The notes beneath the pieces are model-generated. The model saw only the letters and a program-made list of their open reading frames with translations. It was not told the origin of the DNA and did not search any database. Below are positions 1 to 8,500 of a DNA stretch of 34,914 nt, in pieces. Origin of the DNA: Sulfurospirillum tamanense (lineage in GTDB: Bacteria; Campylobacterota; Campylobacteria; Campylobacterales; Campylobacteraceae); contig NZ_JAFHKK010000025.1 of assembly GCF_016937535.1 (NCBI RefSeq), forward strand, positions 1-34,914, read 5' to 3'. Both the position numbers and the translations under genes were made by a program. Each line of letters begins with the position of its first letter. Position 1 is the stretch's first letter.

Positions 1-2
1 AT

Positions 3-1220
3 TTTCGCGCTATCACCCAAGACAAAAACATTGCCTTTGCTGGATACCTACCAACTCTTGATTTTGTGGCAGCTGCAGGACGTGAAAAAACCAACAGCAA
101 CAGCACAAACAATCAAGATGTTTACCTTAACCGCACTGAAATGGCCTTCATTCTTCAGTGGAACCTTTTTCGAGGTGGTGCAGACAAGCTAAACATCAGT
201 CGCCAAGATAGCCGCATTAGCGCTGCGTCTTATCGCGTCATGGAAGCTATCAATGAAAAAACTCTCGAGACAGCTCAAGCATACCTTGCAGCACTCAAAG
301 AGATGAAGCTTCTTGAACTCGCTAAAGAAAACGTAGAAGTACATGACCGCCTTTACAACCAAATCCAACAACGCATTGATGCGGGCATTGGCGCACAATC
401 TGAACTTGAGCAAGCCGCCAGCCGTTTAGCCTTGGCTGAATCAAATCTTGTTGCCACACAAAACAACTTTGATGACGCAGTGGTTAATTTTGAAAAAGTC
501 TATGGCTCCTCTGTTAACCCCGAAGCCTTTAGTGACCCAGCTAACAGCGCAGATATTCCTGAAAACTTTGCCCTCTTGCTAGAACAAGGACAGCAAAACA
601 ACCCTTCTTTAAAAGTTCAGCGCGCCAACATTGATGTGGCAACAAAAAATTACCACATCAGCAAAGCCGCATACCTTCCTGTGATAGACTTAGAAGCTAA
701 GCAGTCGTGGAACAAAAACATTGGGGGCGTAGAAGGAGACGATGACTCTAGCTCCATTATGTTGCGCTTTACTTACAACCTTTACAATGGTGGAGCCGAT
801 GACGCTACACATCAAAAACGCATCAGCGAACTTGCTAAAGAAAAAGAGGTCTTTAGCATGATGGAACGCCAAAATAAAGAACGCTTGGGCTTAGCGTGGA
901 ACGCGTACACCATGATTGACAAACAAATGGGCTACATTGAAAAACACCGTGACCTAAGCGAAAAAACCCTCTCGCTCTACAACGAAGAGTTTGGCCTCGG
1001 ACGTCGCACCTTGCTTGATATTTTAGATACTGAAGGCGAATACTACGGTGCGCAACGTGAACTTGTTACCGCCAAATATGACAAAATTTTCGCCAAATAC
1101 CGCATCTTTGAACAAACTGGCACCTTGCTACAAGTAGCGGGTACTCATGGTCTTGAGATGGTTGGCATGGCAGATACGGGTGTTTCCAAGGCGGACGAAT
1201 TAGACACTATCTCTCACTAA
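3..1220 (+). CDS. TolC-family outer-membrane efflux protein, LapE-like (5' truncated by window edge)
   Basis: This is the outer-membrane channel expected for the type I secretion system encoded just downstream. The reading frame is open from base 3, so the true start lies outside the window; the GTG at 66 is internal, because the preceding in-frame residues (GYLPTLDFVAAAGRE) already look like mature TolC sequence. Two repeated halves, each with a short beta segment followed by long Ala/Glu/Gln-rich helices, are visible, including the family-typical FRGGADKLN and YNGGADDATH turns and a late SLYNEEFGLGRRTLLDILDTEGEYY stretch (helical hairpin end). The tail is acidic and Met/Gly-rich. In the pathway it would join LapB and LapC to export the adhesin at 5535. 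The gene ends 70 bases before lapB, with a stem-loop between them. Identification as TolC family is firm; assignment to the adhesin rests on context. Confidence 0.88.
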   Translation, partial: FRAITQDKNIAFAGYLPTLDFVAAAGREKTNSNSTNNQDVYLNRTEMAFILQWNLFRGGADKLNISRQDSRISAASYRVMEAINEKTLETAQAYLAALKEMKLLELAKENVEVHDRLYNQIQQRIDAGIGAQSELEQAASRLALAESNLVATQNNFDDAVVNFEKVYGSSVNPEAFSDPANSADIPENFALLLEQGQQNNPSLKVQRANIDVATKNYHISKAAYLPVIDLEAKQSWNKNIGGVEGDDDSSSIMLRFTYNLYNGGADDATHQKRISELAKEKEVFSMMERQNKERLGLAWNAYTMIDKQMGYIEKHRDLSEKTLSLYNEEFGLGRRTLLDILDTEGEYYGAQRELVTAKYDKIFAKYRIFEQTGTLLQVAGTHGLEMVGMADTGVSKADELDTISH

Positions 1221-1229
1221 TTTTTGCTG

Positions 1230-1235
1230 TATACT
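1230..1235 (+). promoter_or_regulatory. Possible -10 element upstream of the ABC exporter gene
   Basis: TATACT at 1230-1235, followed by GT, lies 56 bases upstream of the ATG at 1291. The same TATACTGT octamer occurs in front of the adhesin gene at 5493-5500. No convincing -35 is seen, which is usual for Campylobacterota vegetative promoters. Tentative. Confidence 0.3.
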
Positions 1236-1238
1236 GTC

Positions 1239-1267
1239 GCATCGTGCAACACCATGTTGTGCGGTGC
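1239..1267 (+). terminator. RNA stem-loop between the TolC gene and the ABC exporter gene
   Basis: Twelve consecutive pairs can form between 1239-1250 and 1256-1267, nine Watson-Crick and three G-U, closing a 5-nt loop ACCAT. The U-run after it is weak (TTTT at 1274-1277), so it may be an attenuator, an mRNA-processing site or a leaky terminator rather than a strong intrinsic terminator. It lies 23 bases upstream of the lapB start and its 3' side sits close to the ribosome binding site. Confidence 0.5.
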
Positions 1268-1290
1268 GCAGGGATTTTAAAGGGAGAGAG

Positions 1291-3459
1291 ATGCCAGAAG
1301 AGATTATTAATGCTGTGGGTATAGACCCGCTATTAGAGTGCTTGGTGATTGTTGCCAAACTTCACGGAAAACCTTTTAGTGCTGAATCGCTTATCGAAGG
1401 GCTACCTACCGCCAAAGGGCGTGCTGAGCCGGAGCTTTTTTCTATTCACGGCGCTAAAGCTAACTTTTCTCGCGCCGCGGCGCGTGCGGGATTTACCTCC
1501 AAGGTTGTTAAGCGCGAACTAAAACAAATCCCTGCCCTTGTACTGCCTTGTATTTTGATGCTCAAAGACAAGCAAGCCTGCATTCTAGATGCGTTTGATG
1601 CCAACAAAACCCACGCACGTATCATTGTTCCTGAGTGCGGCGAGGGCGAAACATGGGTGCGTGTAGAGGATTTAGAAAAAGAGTATTTGGGCTTTGCCTT
1701 TTACCTCAAACGCATTTACCTTCAATCCGAACGCAAAGACGACGTGCTTGAACAGCGAGAATCCAAACACTGGTTTTGGGGAACACTATGGCGCTCACGC
1801 AAGCTCTATAAGGACGTTTTATTAGCATCTTTAGTTGTCAATTTTTTTGTACTTGCTAGTCCCTTATTTGTCATGAACGTTTATGACAGGGTCGTGCCCA
1901 ACAATGCCGTTGAGACTCTTTGGGTTATGGCCATTGGGGTAGCGGTAGTCTATCTCCTTGATACGGTACTCAAATTTTTACGCGCCTATTTCTTGGAAGT
2001 GGCAGGTAAAAAAAGTGATATTATCATGTCTTCCATGATTTTTGAAAAGGTCATGGCGCTCACCATGGGTGTGTGGCCAAAGTCCATTGGCTCTTTCGCG
2101 AACAACCTCAAAGAATTTGAATCCATTCGCTCTTTTTTTACCTCCGCCACGGTGTCTACCATCATTGACCTACCCTTTGTGGTAATTTTTATTGTGGTGA
2201 TTTATTTTATCGGCGGCTCTATTGTCGTGGTTCCTTTGGTGGTCATGCTCTTGCTCCTTGGGTATGCACTGTCCATTAGACAATCCCTTAGTAAAAGTAT
2301 CGAAAGCGCCTATAAAGCCGCGGCACAAAAAAATGCTATTTTAATTGAAAGCCTTAGCAACATCGAAATGATTAAAACTATGGGTGCCACAGGGCGTGCA
2401 CAGTTTCAATGGGAAGAGGCTTCGGGGGAGATTGCGCAAAAAGGGCTAAAAACTCGCATTATTTCAAATTCTATTTCCACTATTACTGCTCTTTTGGTGC
2501 AACTCAACACCGTTGCAGTGGTAGTGTATGGGGTATATCTGATTCAAGATTTAAGTCTGACCATGGGGGGATTAATTGCAACGGTCATTCTCTCTTCCCG
2601 CGCTATTTCACCCCTTGGGCAAATTGCCTCACTAATGGCGAATTACCAACACACCAAAACGGCTTTAACCTCCCTTAATGACATCATGGCGCTTCCTGTG
2701 GATAGGCCTCACGGAAGAGAGTACATCAATCGAGAGAAATTTGAAGGGAAAATTGAATTCAAAAACGTCACCTTTACCTACCCAGGAGCCTTGAAACCTG
2801 CCCTTGAAAATGTCAGTTTTGTCATTCAACCCAAGGAGCGTGTTGGTATTGTAGGAAGAATTGGGTCTGGAAAAACCACTCTTGAAAAACTGATTCTTGG
2901 GCTATATCAACCAAGCTCGGGGAGTATTTTAATTGACGATATTGATATCAGTCAAATCGACCCTGCGGATTTGCGCACCCATATTAGCTACGTTTCCCAA
3001 GACATTGTGCTTGCCAATGGCACCGTCAAAGACAACATTGCCTATAAAGCGCCCTACGCTACCGATGAAGAGATTTTAGAAGCAGCCAAGCTAGCGGGCG
3101 TAGAAGAATTCATCCGCCAAAACCCGCAAGGATACGAGATGGAAGTGGGCGAACGCGGTGCTGCCCTTTCAGGAGGTCAGCGCCAAAGCATCGCTATTGC
3201 TAGAGCGTTTTTGCTCGATGCGCCTATCGTACTTTTAGATGAGCCAACAAACTCCATCGACAACACCATGGAGGCAAAAATTAGAACCCATTTTGCCCGT
3301 AAATTTGAAAATAAAACCATCATGCTAATTACTCACAAAACAGCACTCCTTCCTCTTGTAGATAGGCTTATCATTCTCGATAATGGCAAAATTGTCTTGG
3401 ACGGCCCACGTGATAATGTCTTAAAACAACTCCAAGGAAATGGAGGCGCCCGTGTTTGA
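1291..3459 (+). CDS. lapB: Type I secretion ABC transporter (LapB-like permease/ATPase)
   Basis: Inner-membrane exporter ATPase that drives secretion of the large adhesin through the LapC/TolC conduit. The ATG at 1291 is preceded by AGGGAGAGAG and gives 722 residues, the usual LapB length; a GTG at 1264 lies inside the upstream stem-loop and is less likely. Residues 1-140 form a C39-peptidase-like domain in which the catalytic Cys position of the DCG motif is Pro (DPLLECLV), so it should bind substrate without cleaving, as is known for LapB/HlyB-type exporters. About six membrane helices lie around residues 165-440. The nucleotide-binding domain has Walker A GRIGSGKTT (about 521-529), signature LSGGQRQ (about 625), Walker B VLLDEPT (about 645) and the H-loop ITHK. 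Its end overlaps the next gene. Confidence 0.93.
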   Translation: MPEEIINAVGIDPLLECLVIVAKLHGKPFSAESLIEGLPTAKGRAEPELFSIHGAKANFSRAAARAGFTSKVVKRELKQIPALVLPCILMLKDKQACILDAFDANKTHARIIVPECGEGETWVRVEDLEKEYLGFAFYLKRIYLQSERKDDVLEQRESKHWFWGTLWRSRKLYKDVLLASLVVNFFVLASPLFVMNVYDRVVPNNAVETLWVMAIGVAVVYLLDTVLKFLRAYFLEVAGKKSDIIMSSMIFEKVMALTMGVWPKSIGSFANNLKEFESIRSFFTSATVSTIIDLPFVVIFIVVIYFIGGSIVVVPLVVMLLLLGYALSIRQSLSKSIESAYKAAAQKNAILIESLSNIEMIKTMGATGRAQFQWEEASGEIAQKGLKTRIISNSISTITALLVQLNTVAVVVYGVYLIQDLSLTMGGLIATVILSSRAISPLGQIASLMANYQHTKTALTSLNDIMALPVDRPHGREYINREKFEGKIEFKNVTFTYPGALKPALENVSFVIQPKERVGIVGRIGSGKTTLEKLILGLYQPSSGSILIDDIDISQIDPADLRTHISYVSQDIVLANGTVKDNIAYKAPYATDEEILEAAKLAGVEEFIRQNPQGYEMEVGERGAALSGGQRQSIAIARAFLLDAPIVLLDEPTNSIDNTMEAKIRTHFARKFENKTIMLITHKTALLPLVDRLIILDNGKIVLDGPRDNVLKQLQGNGGARV

Positions 3460-4828
3460 GAAACTTCCTAAAATCGACCCTCACGCCGTGCGCTCTGTCT
3501 CTAAAAAACAGAGTTATTCTCCCCAAGATTTAGCATACATGAGAAGCCTCAGTGCAGCAGTCTTAGAGAAGTCCACCCTTAGTAGCCGTTTGATTTTGTG
3601 GACAATCGCCCTTTCGGTTGCTTGGCTTGTCTTATGGGCAAGTTACGCTTCTGTGGATGAAATAGCACGCGGAGAAGGCAGGGTTATTCCTTCAAGCCGC
3701 GTCCAAGTGGTGCAAAACCTCGAAGGAGGCATCGTCGAAGAACTTTACGTGCGCGAAGGGGACAACGTCCAACGCGGCCAACCCCTTCTTAAGATTCAAG
3801 ACATTCGTTTTGTGAGCTCTTTTCAAGAAAACCGCCTACGCATCCAAGAACTCAAAGCCAAAACCATCCGTTTGTACGCAGAAGCCAATGGTTTGGATTT
3901 TGACAGTGCCCCTAGAGACCAAACGCTAGACTCTTCTTTTTTGGACGAAGAAAAAAGCCTCTTTTTAAGCAATAAAATCCAACTTGAAAATGCCATCGAA
4001 ATCATCAACAGCCAACTGCGCCAACGCACTAGCGAGCTCACTGAAATACGTGCGCGCATTCGTCAGCTCACCCGTAGCCTAAGTCTTCTTAAAGAGGAAA
4101 TCACCCTCAAAGAACCCATGGTTAAACAAGGAGTTGTGCCTGCGGTGGAGCTATTGCAATTACGCCGCCAGCTCAATGATGCCGAAGGAAGCCTAGAGAG
4201 CGCCAAGCTTTCTGTGCCACGCATCGAATCCTCCATTGAAGAGACCCGCGGCAAAATCCAAGACACCGTTCTTGCCTTTCGCAACAAAGCCAAAGAGCAG
4301 TTCAACGAAGTTTCTGCCGAACTCATGCTCACTCAGCAATCCATCGGTGCCCTTACTGACCGCGTAGACAGAGCCATCGTGCGTGCACCTGTAAGTGGTA
4401 CGGTTAAGCAGCTCTTTACCAATACTGTGGGCGGGGTAGTAAAGCCGGGTATGGACATCATGGAAATCGTACCCATTGATGACGCACTGCTTGTGGAAGT
4501 GAAAGTCAAACCCTCCGACATCGCTTTCATCCAACTCGACCAACCTGCAACGGTCAAATTTACCGCCTATGATTTTTCCATCTACGGCGGCCTAACAGGT
4601 CACGTGAGCCAAATCGGCGCAGACACTATCACTGACGAAAAAGGCAATACCTACTATGTGGCGATGATTAAAACCGACTCTACACACCTAAGTTCTGCTA
4701 ATGAGATTTTACATATTAAAGTTGGAATGGTAGCCAGTGTTGACATTATCACAGGCAAAAAAACAGTCTTGGACTTTTTACTCAAACCCATCCTCAAAGC
4801 CAAACACAATGCCTTACGGGAGCGTTAA
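3452..4828 (+). CDS. lapC: Type I secretion membrane fusion protein, HlyD family (LapC-like)
   Basis: Periplasmic adaptor linking the ABC exporter to the TolC-like channel. I chose the GTG at 3452 because GGAGG lies five bases upstream (3442-3446); the ATG at 3440 would have AAGGA only one base away. The product has 458 residues, one membrane helix at about residues 46-66 (LILWTIALSVAWLVLWASYA), a lipoyl half-motif (VVQNLEGGIVEELYVREGDNVQRGQPLL), a long coiled coil (about 110-290), the second lipoyl half (IVRAPVSGTVKQL) and a C-terminal beta-barrel. The layout is that of the HlyD/LapC/PrtE family. It overlaps the end of lapB by 8 bases, and the next gene starts 2 bases after its stop, so these are co-translated or at least co-transcribed. 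Confidence 0.92.
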   Translation: MFEKLPKIDPHAVRSVSKKQSYSPQDLAYMRSLSAAVLEKSTLSSRLILWTIALSVAWLVLWASYASVDEIARGEGRVIPSSRVQVVQNLEGGIVEELYVREGDNVQRGQPLLKIQDIRFVSSFQENRLRIQELKAKTIRLYAEANGLDFDSAPRDQTLDSSFLDEEKSLFLSNKIQLENAIEIINSQLRQRTSELTEIRARIRQLTRSLSLLKEEITLKEPMVKQGVVPAVELLQLRRQLNDAEGSLESAKLSVPRIESSIEETRGKIQDTVLAFRNKAKEQFNEVSAELMLTQQSIGALTDRVDRAIVRAPVSGTVKQLFTNTVGGVVKPGMDIMEIVPIDDALLVEVKVKPSDIAFIQLDQPATVKFTAYDFSIYGGLTGHVSQIGADTITDEKGNTYYVAMIKTDSTHLSSANEILHIKVGMVASVDIITGKKTVLDFLLKPILKAKHNALRER

Positions 4829-4830
4829 TT

Positions 4831-5433
4831 ATGATACTTTGTTGCGTCACTTACCCCACTATTTTTGCCCATTGGAAAGCAGCCATTGAAACAGAAAATC
4901 CTTTACATGTAAAGGATTTTTCAACATTACTTGAAACCCTCAACACCTCCTCTTCGATGATTCTACTCGTCCATGGAGAATTTTTTGGAGAAACCCCTTT
5001 GGTTTCGGGTATTTTGCAACTGCGCACCCATGCCCCAAGAACACGCATTATGGTCTTAGAAGATACCCCTACCTTTGAAGAGGGCAAGCCTCTTTTGCGC
5101 CTGGGTATTTTTGGCTATGCCAATGCAAGACTCTCAGCTGCCCATTTACAACAAGCACTTATGCTTATTAGAGATGGGAATATTTGGCTCTATCCTGAAT
5201 TTTTACTCCAAATGATTCAAGGGCTTCCCCAAACCGACTCTTCGGATTTTCTCACCCAGCGCCTCACAAAGCGAGAATACGAGATTGCTACCCTTGTAGC
5301 CCAAGGACGTTCCAACAAAGAGATTGCCAAAATCTCTTTTATCACCGAACACACCGTTAAGGTGCATTTACGTACTATCTTTGAAAAATTGGGTATTCAC
5401 GATAGGCTCTCTCTGGCGCTAATGTTTCGCTAA
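4831..5433 (+). CDS. LuxR/FixJ-type transcriptional regulator with degenerate receiver domain
   Basis: A 200-residue protein: an N-terminal receiver-like fold (about 1-120) joined to a clear LuxR-type helix-turn-helix (about 144-200, LTKREYEIATLVAQGRSNKEIA, then TVKVHLRTIFEKLGI). The usual phospho-acceptor Asp strand is replaced by ILLVHGEFFGE, so classical phosphorylation looks unlikely. The architecture resembles VpsT/CsgD biofilm regulators, but at the position of the VpsT c-di-GMP motif W[FLM][TS]R this protein has WLYP, so c-di-GMP binding by that motif is not supported. The ATG at 4831 is preceded by CGGGAG and starts 2 bases after lapC. Its place between the secretion genes and the adhesin suggests it controls the adhesin promoter; this is inference. 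A perfect 26-bp palindrome lies inside it. Confidence 0.85.
   Translation: MILCCVTYPTIFAHWKAAIETENPLHVKDFSTLLETLNTSSSMILLVHGEFFGETPLVSGILQLRTHAPRTRIMVLEDTPTFEEGKPLLRLGIFGYANARLSAAHLQQALMLIRDGNIWLYPEFLLQMIQGLPQTDSSDFLTQRLTKREYEIATLVAQGRSNKEIAKISFITEHTVKVHLRTIFEKLGIHDRLSLALMFR
4895..4920 (+). repeat. Perfect 26-bp palindrome built around TTACATGTAA
   Basis: The 13 bases AAAATCCTTTACA are followed immediately by their exact reverse complement. The central ten bases are the iterated palindrome TTACATGTAA (4903-4912). It lies within the regulator coding region, encoding residues around ENPLHVKDFS, so the protein frame is kept intact. Confidence 0.9.
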
Positions 5434-5462
5434 AACTAAATTTGACACAAAAATACCACTAA

Positions 5463-5498
5463 AGAGGAATACCCCTCCTCTCTCCTTTGTCCTATACT
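5463..5498 (+). promoter_or_regulatory. Upstream region of the adhesin gene: small stem-loop and possible -10
   Basis: The 101-base gap before the adhesin holds a 5-bp stem (AGAGG 5463-5467 with CCTCT 5477-5481) and TATACT at 5493-5498, about 37 bases before the ATG. TATACTGT is shared with the lapB upstream region. A TTGACA at 5442-5447 is too far from this -10 to be its partner. The adhesin start at 5535 has AAAGGA at a good distance. The stem is short and could be chance. Confidence 0.3.
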
Positions 5499-5534
5499 GT
5501 TCATAGTTAAAAATATCTACACAAAGGATCTACC

Positions 5535-8500
5535 ATGGCAACAGTCGTCGGATTTGTGACACAGATCACAGGAGTCGTAAGAGCAGTTTCAGCGGATGGA
5601 ACCGTTCGTGTTTTGGTCATGGGAGATCCTGTCCATGCCAACGAAACCCTTGAAACCGTAGGACAAAACAGTGGTGTTAGCGTGCTTTTTGAAGACGGAC
5701 GCCAAATTGCAATGCAAGGCCAAGAAACTTCTTTGCTAGATGATTCTGTTTACAATGGTCAAGGTTACGCCGAATCTGAAGTACAAGCTATTCAAGAAGC
5801 TCTAGCCCAAGGTCAAACCCTTGAAGAAGCTGCCGCAGGTGAAGAAGGCCCAGCGAGTGATGGTGGTTCTGGCGATATCTTTGTCGCTGAGCGTACAGGA
5901 GATTTGGGCGATATAGGCTCCTATATTCTCCCTACTGATTTTGCTACCTCACAAGTTGAAGAAGGGGCGGAAGATGGTCTTATCAACGTCGCTCCTACGG
6001 TGTTTGATGTAAGTGCTGTGCAAATCGAAGTGCTTGATGGCCAAAACGTCATCTCCGGACAACTCCTTGTCACCGACACAAACCCCAACGATACCCACGA
6101 ATTTTTTGCTGTTGAAGACTCCTTAAATGTCACCACGCCTGATGGGGTTGCCATTGAGGGTCTTACTTTTGTCCTTAATCTTGATGGCAGTTACACCATC
6201 ACTGGCGATTTTAACGCTTTGGCTGTTGGCGAAGAAGCTGTTGTAACCTTTCAATACTTTGCCGTCGATAACTTTGATGCTGTCTCCCAAACAGCTACGT
6301 TTACCCTAACCATAACAGGCACCAATGACCAGCCTGTGGTGAGTGATGTCAACGCAAATGGCGGCACTTTCTCTTGGTTGATAGGCGGAATTGGCAACGA
6401 AGACCAAGGTGAAAATGAAGGTCAAGGTGATTATCCATCGCTTTTAGCAGTACAATCCAATGTCGATCTTGAAACATTGAATGCCTTTATCAGCACAGGT
6501 GAAGGCTCAACAACTATTCAGGAATATTTTACCCAAGAACAAGGGTATGACCCATACGATGGCTCCGCACTCAAACTCACCCTTGGTGTCAGTGCAGGAG
6601 AAACCGTTGTGTTTAACTGGACGTTTTTTGATGCTGAGGGAGGCGAAGGGGAAAATACAACAGATTTTAATGATTTTTCTTTTGTTGTCATCAACGGTGA
6701 AATTATTTATCCTTTGGCAAACTCTGCTCAAGAAGGCAACCAAAACAACGGCACCTTTAGCTACACCTTTAGTGAGGGCGGAACGCATGAGATTGTTTTT
6801 GGTGTCATGAACGATGAAGACAGTGCCGTTAGCTCAAGTTTACAAGTCACACACGTCTCTGGTGGAGAGATTATTGACGCTCAAACTGCAGGACATGTTG
6901 AAACGCTCGAAGGAAGCAACCTTGTCCACGAATCTGCTGACCCTCAATCAGACACAGAAGACGTATATACAACCTTTGAAGGCACCCTTCCTGCCGTGCA
7001 AGATGACGACACAAACGACACCCACACTTACGAGGCAGTAGAAGAATCTTTACATGTAAACAATGAACTTGTTACTGACCTCACCGTTACCGTCAACGCA
7101 GATGGCACTTACAGCATCCAAGGCAACTTCAATGCCCTAGCCGCAGGCGAAACCGCCACCGTAACCTTTCAGTACGTTGCCAATGACGGTCGTGGGTTTG
7201 ATGGCACTGATGGCATCAACGAAAGCTCTATCAGCGAGCCCGCCACAGTAACTCTTACCATCACAGGTACGAATGACCGCCCCGTGGTTGAAGATGTAAG
7301 CGATACACAAAACGAAGCCTTAAACGGTCTTAACACTTTCGCAGGAACCCTTGTTGCAAGTGATGAAGATGCGACCGATACACACACTTACGCCTTAGTA
7401 GAAGAGAGTGCCACTATCGACAACGAACTCATTACAGAATACAGTGTAGAGGTAAACGAAGATGGCACTTATAGTGTCAGTGGCGACTTCAATGCTTTAG
7501 CTACAGGCGAAAGTGCAACCATCACATTTCAATACACCGCCACAGACAGCAGCAGCACGCAAGCCAATGGCGAATCAGACACCTCTGCTCCCGCAACAGT
7601 AACACTGGTGGTCACTGGAACAAACGACCAACCTGTAGTTGAGGATGTTACCGCTGTGGTGACAGAAGCATCTTTGCTTGACACGCCACGAGAAGACTCC
7701 CGTTATGAGGGACAACTAAGCGCATCTGATGCTGATGCTAGTGACACCCACACCTTTAGCATTGACAGTGGCACGTACCGCGTCAGTATTACTACAGTAG
7801 ATAGCCAGGGTGCTGAAACTGTCACGACACTTGCTCCATGGGCTGTAAGTATTTTGATGCTTACTAATCAACTCTCCATTGATCTCAACGCCGAAACAGG
7901 CGAATACAGTGTTTATAGTACATGGTTTAACACACTTGGTGCCAACCAAAGCATGAGTGTCTCCTTTGATTACCGTGCCAACGATGGTCAAGGCTTTAGC
8001 GGTGACTCGGCTCATGAAAACTCCTTGAGCGAAGCAGCAACTGCAACCCTTGTGGTTCAAGGCACCAATGACCAACCTGTTGCATTCCCAGACAATGTTA
8101 GCGCATGGGAAGCCTTTTTGGCCAATACGCCTAGCGAAGATGCGATGTTTGCAGGAAGATTGCCTTTTGCTCTCGATGAAGACACACTGGATAACTTCGA
8201 CCTTACTTATGTTGGCGTTGATGCAGACGAAAATGGAGTGATTGACACAACCACCACAGGACCAGTTGATGATGCCGGTGCTCCCGTGGTAGACCCATCA
8301 CAAACCGTTGTAACCATTAACCCTGATGGCACTTACAGTGTTGTCAACCCCACTTTCAATGGCCTTGCCGCTGGAGAAAGCGCAACAGTCACATTCCAGT
8401 ACTACGTCAATGATGGCTCGGGTGCGGTAGCGGGCGCCAACCCACACGAATCTCCTGATAGCGAACCTCAAACCATCACACTTACCATCCGTGGCACCAA

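Noticed and set aside
3440-3451. ATG at 3440 as start of the membrane fusion protein
   Set aside because: Its possible Shine-Dalgarno is one base away, whereas the GTG at 3452 has GGAGG at normal distance. The difference is only four residues.
4831-5433. Calling the regulator a c-di-GMP-binding VpsT orthologue
   Set aside because: The W[FLM][TS]R binding motif is not present (WLYP instead), so only the general architecture is shared.
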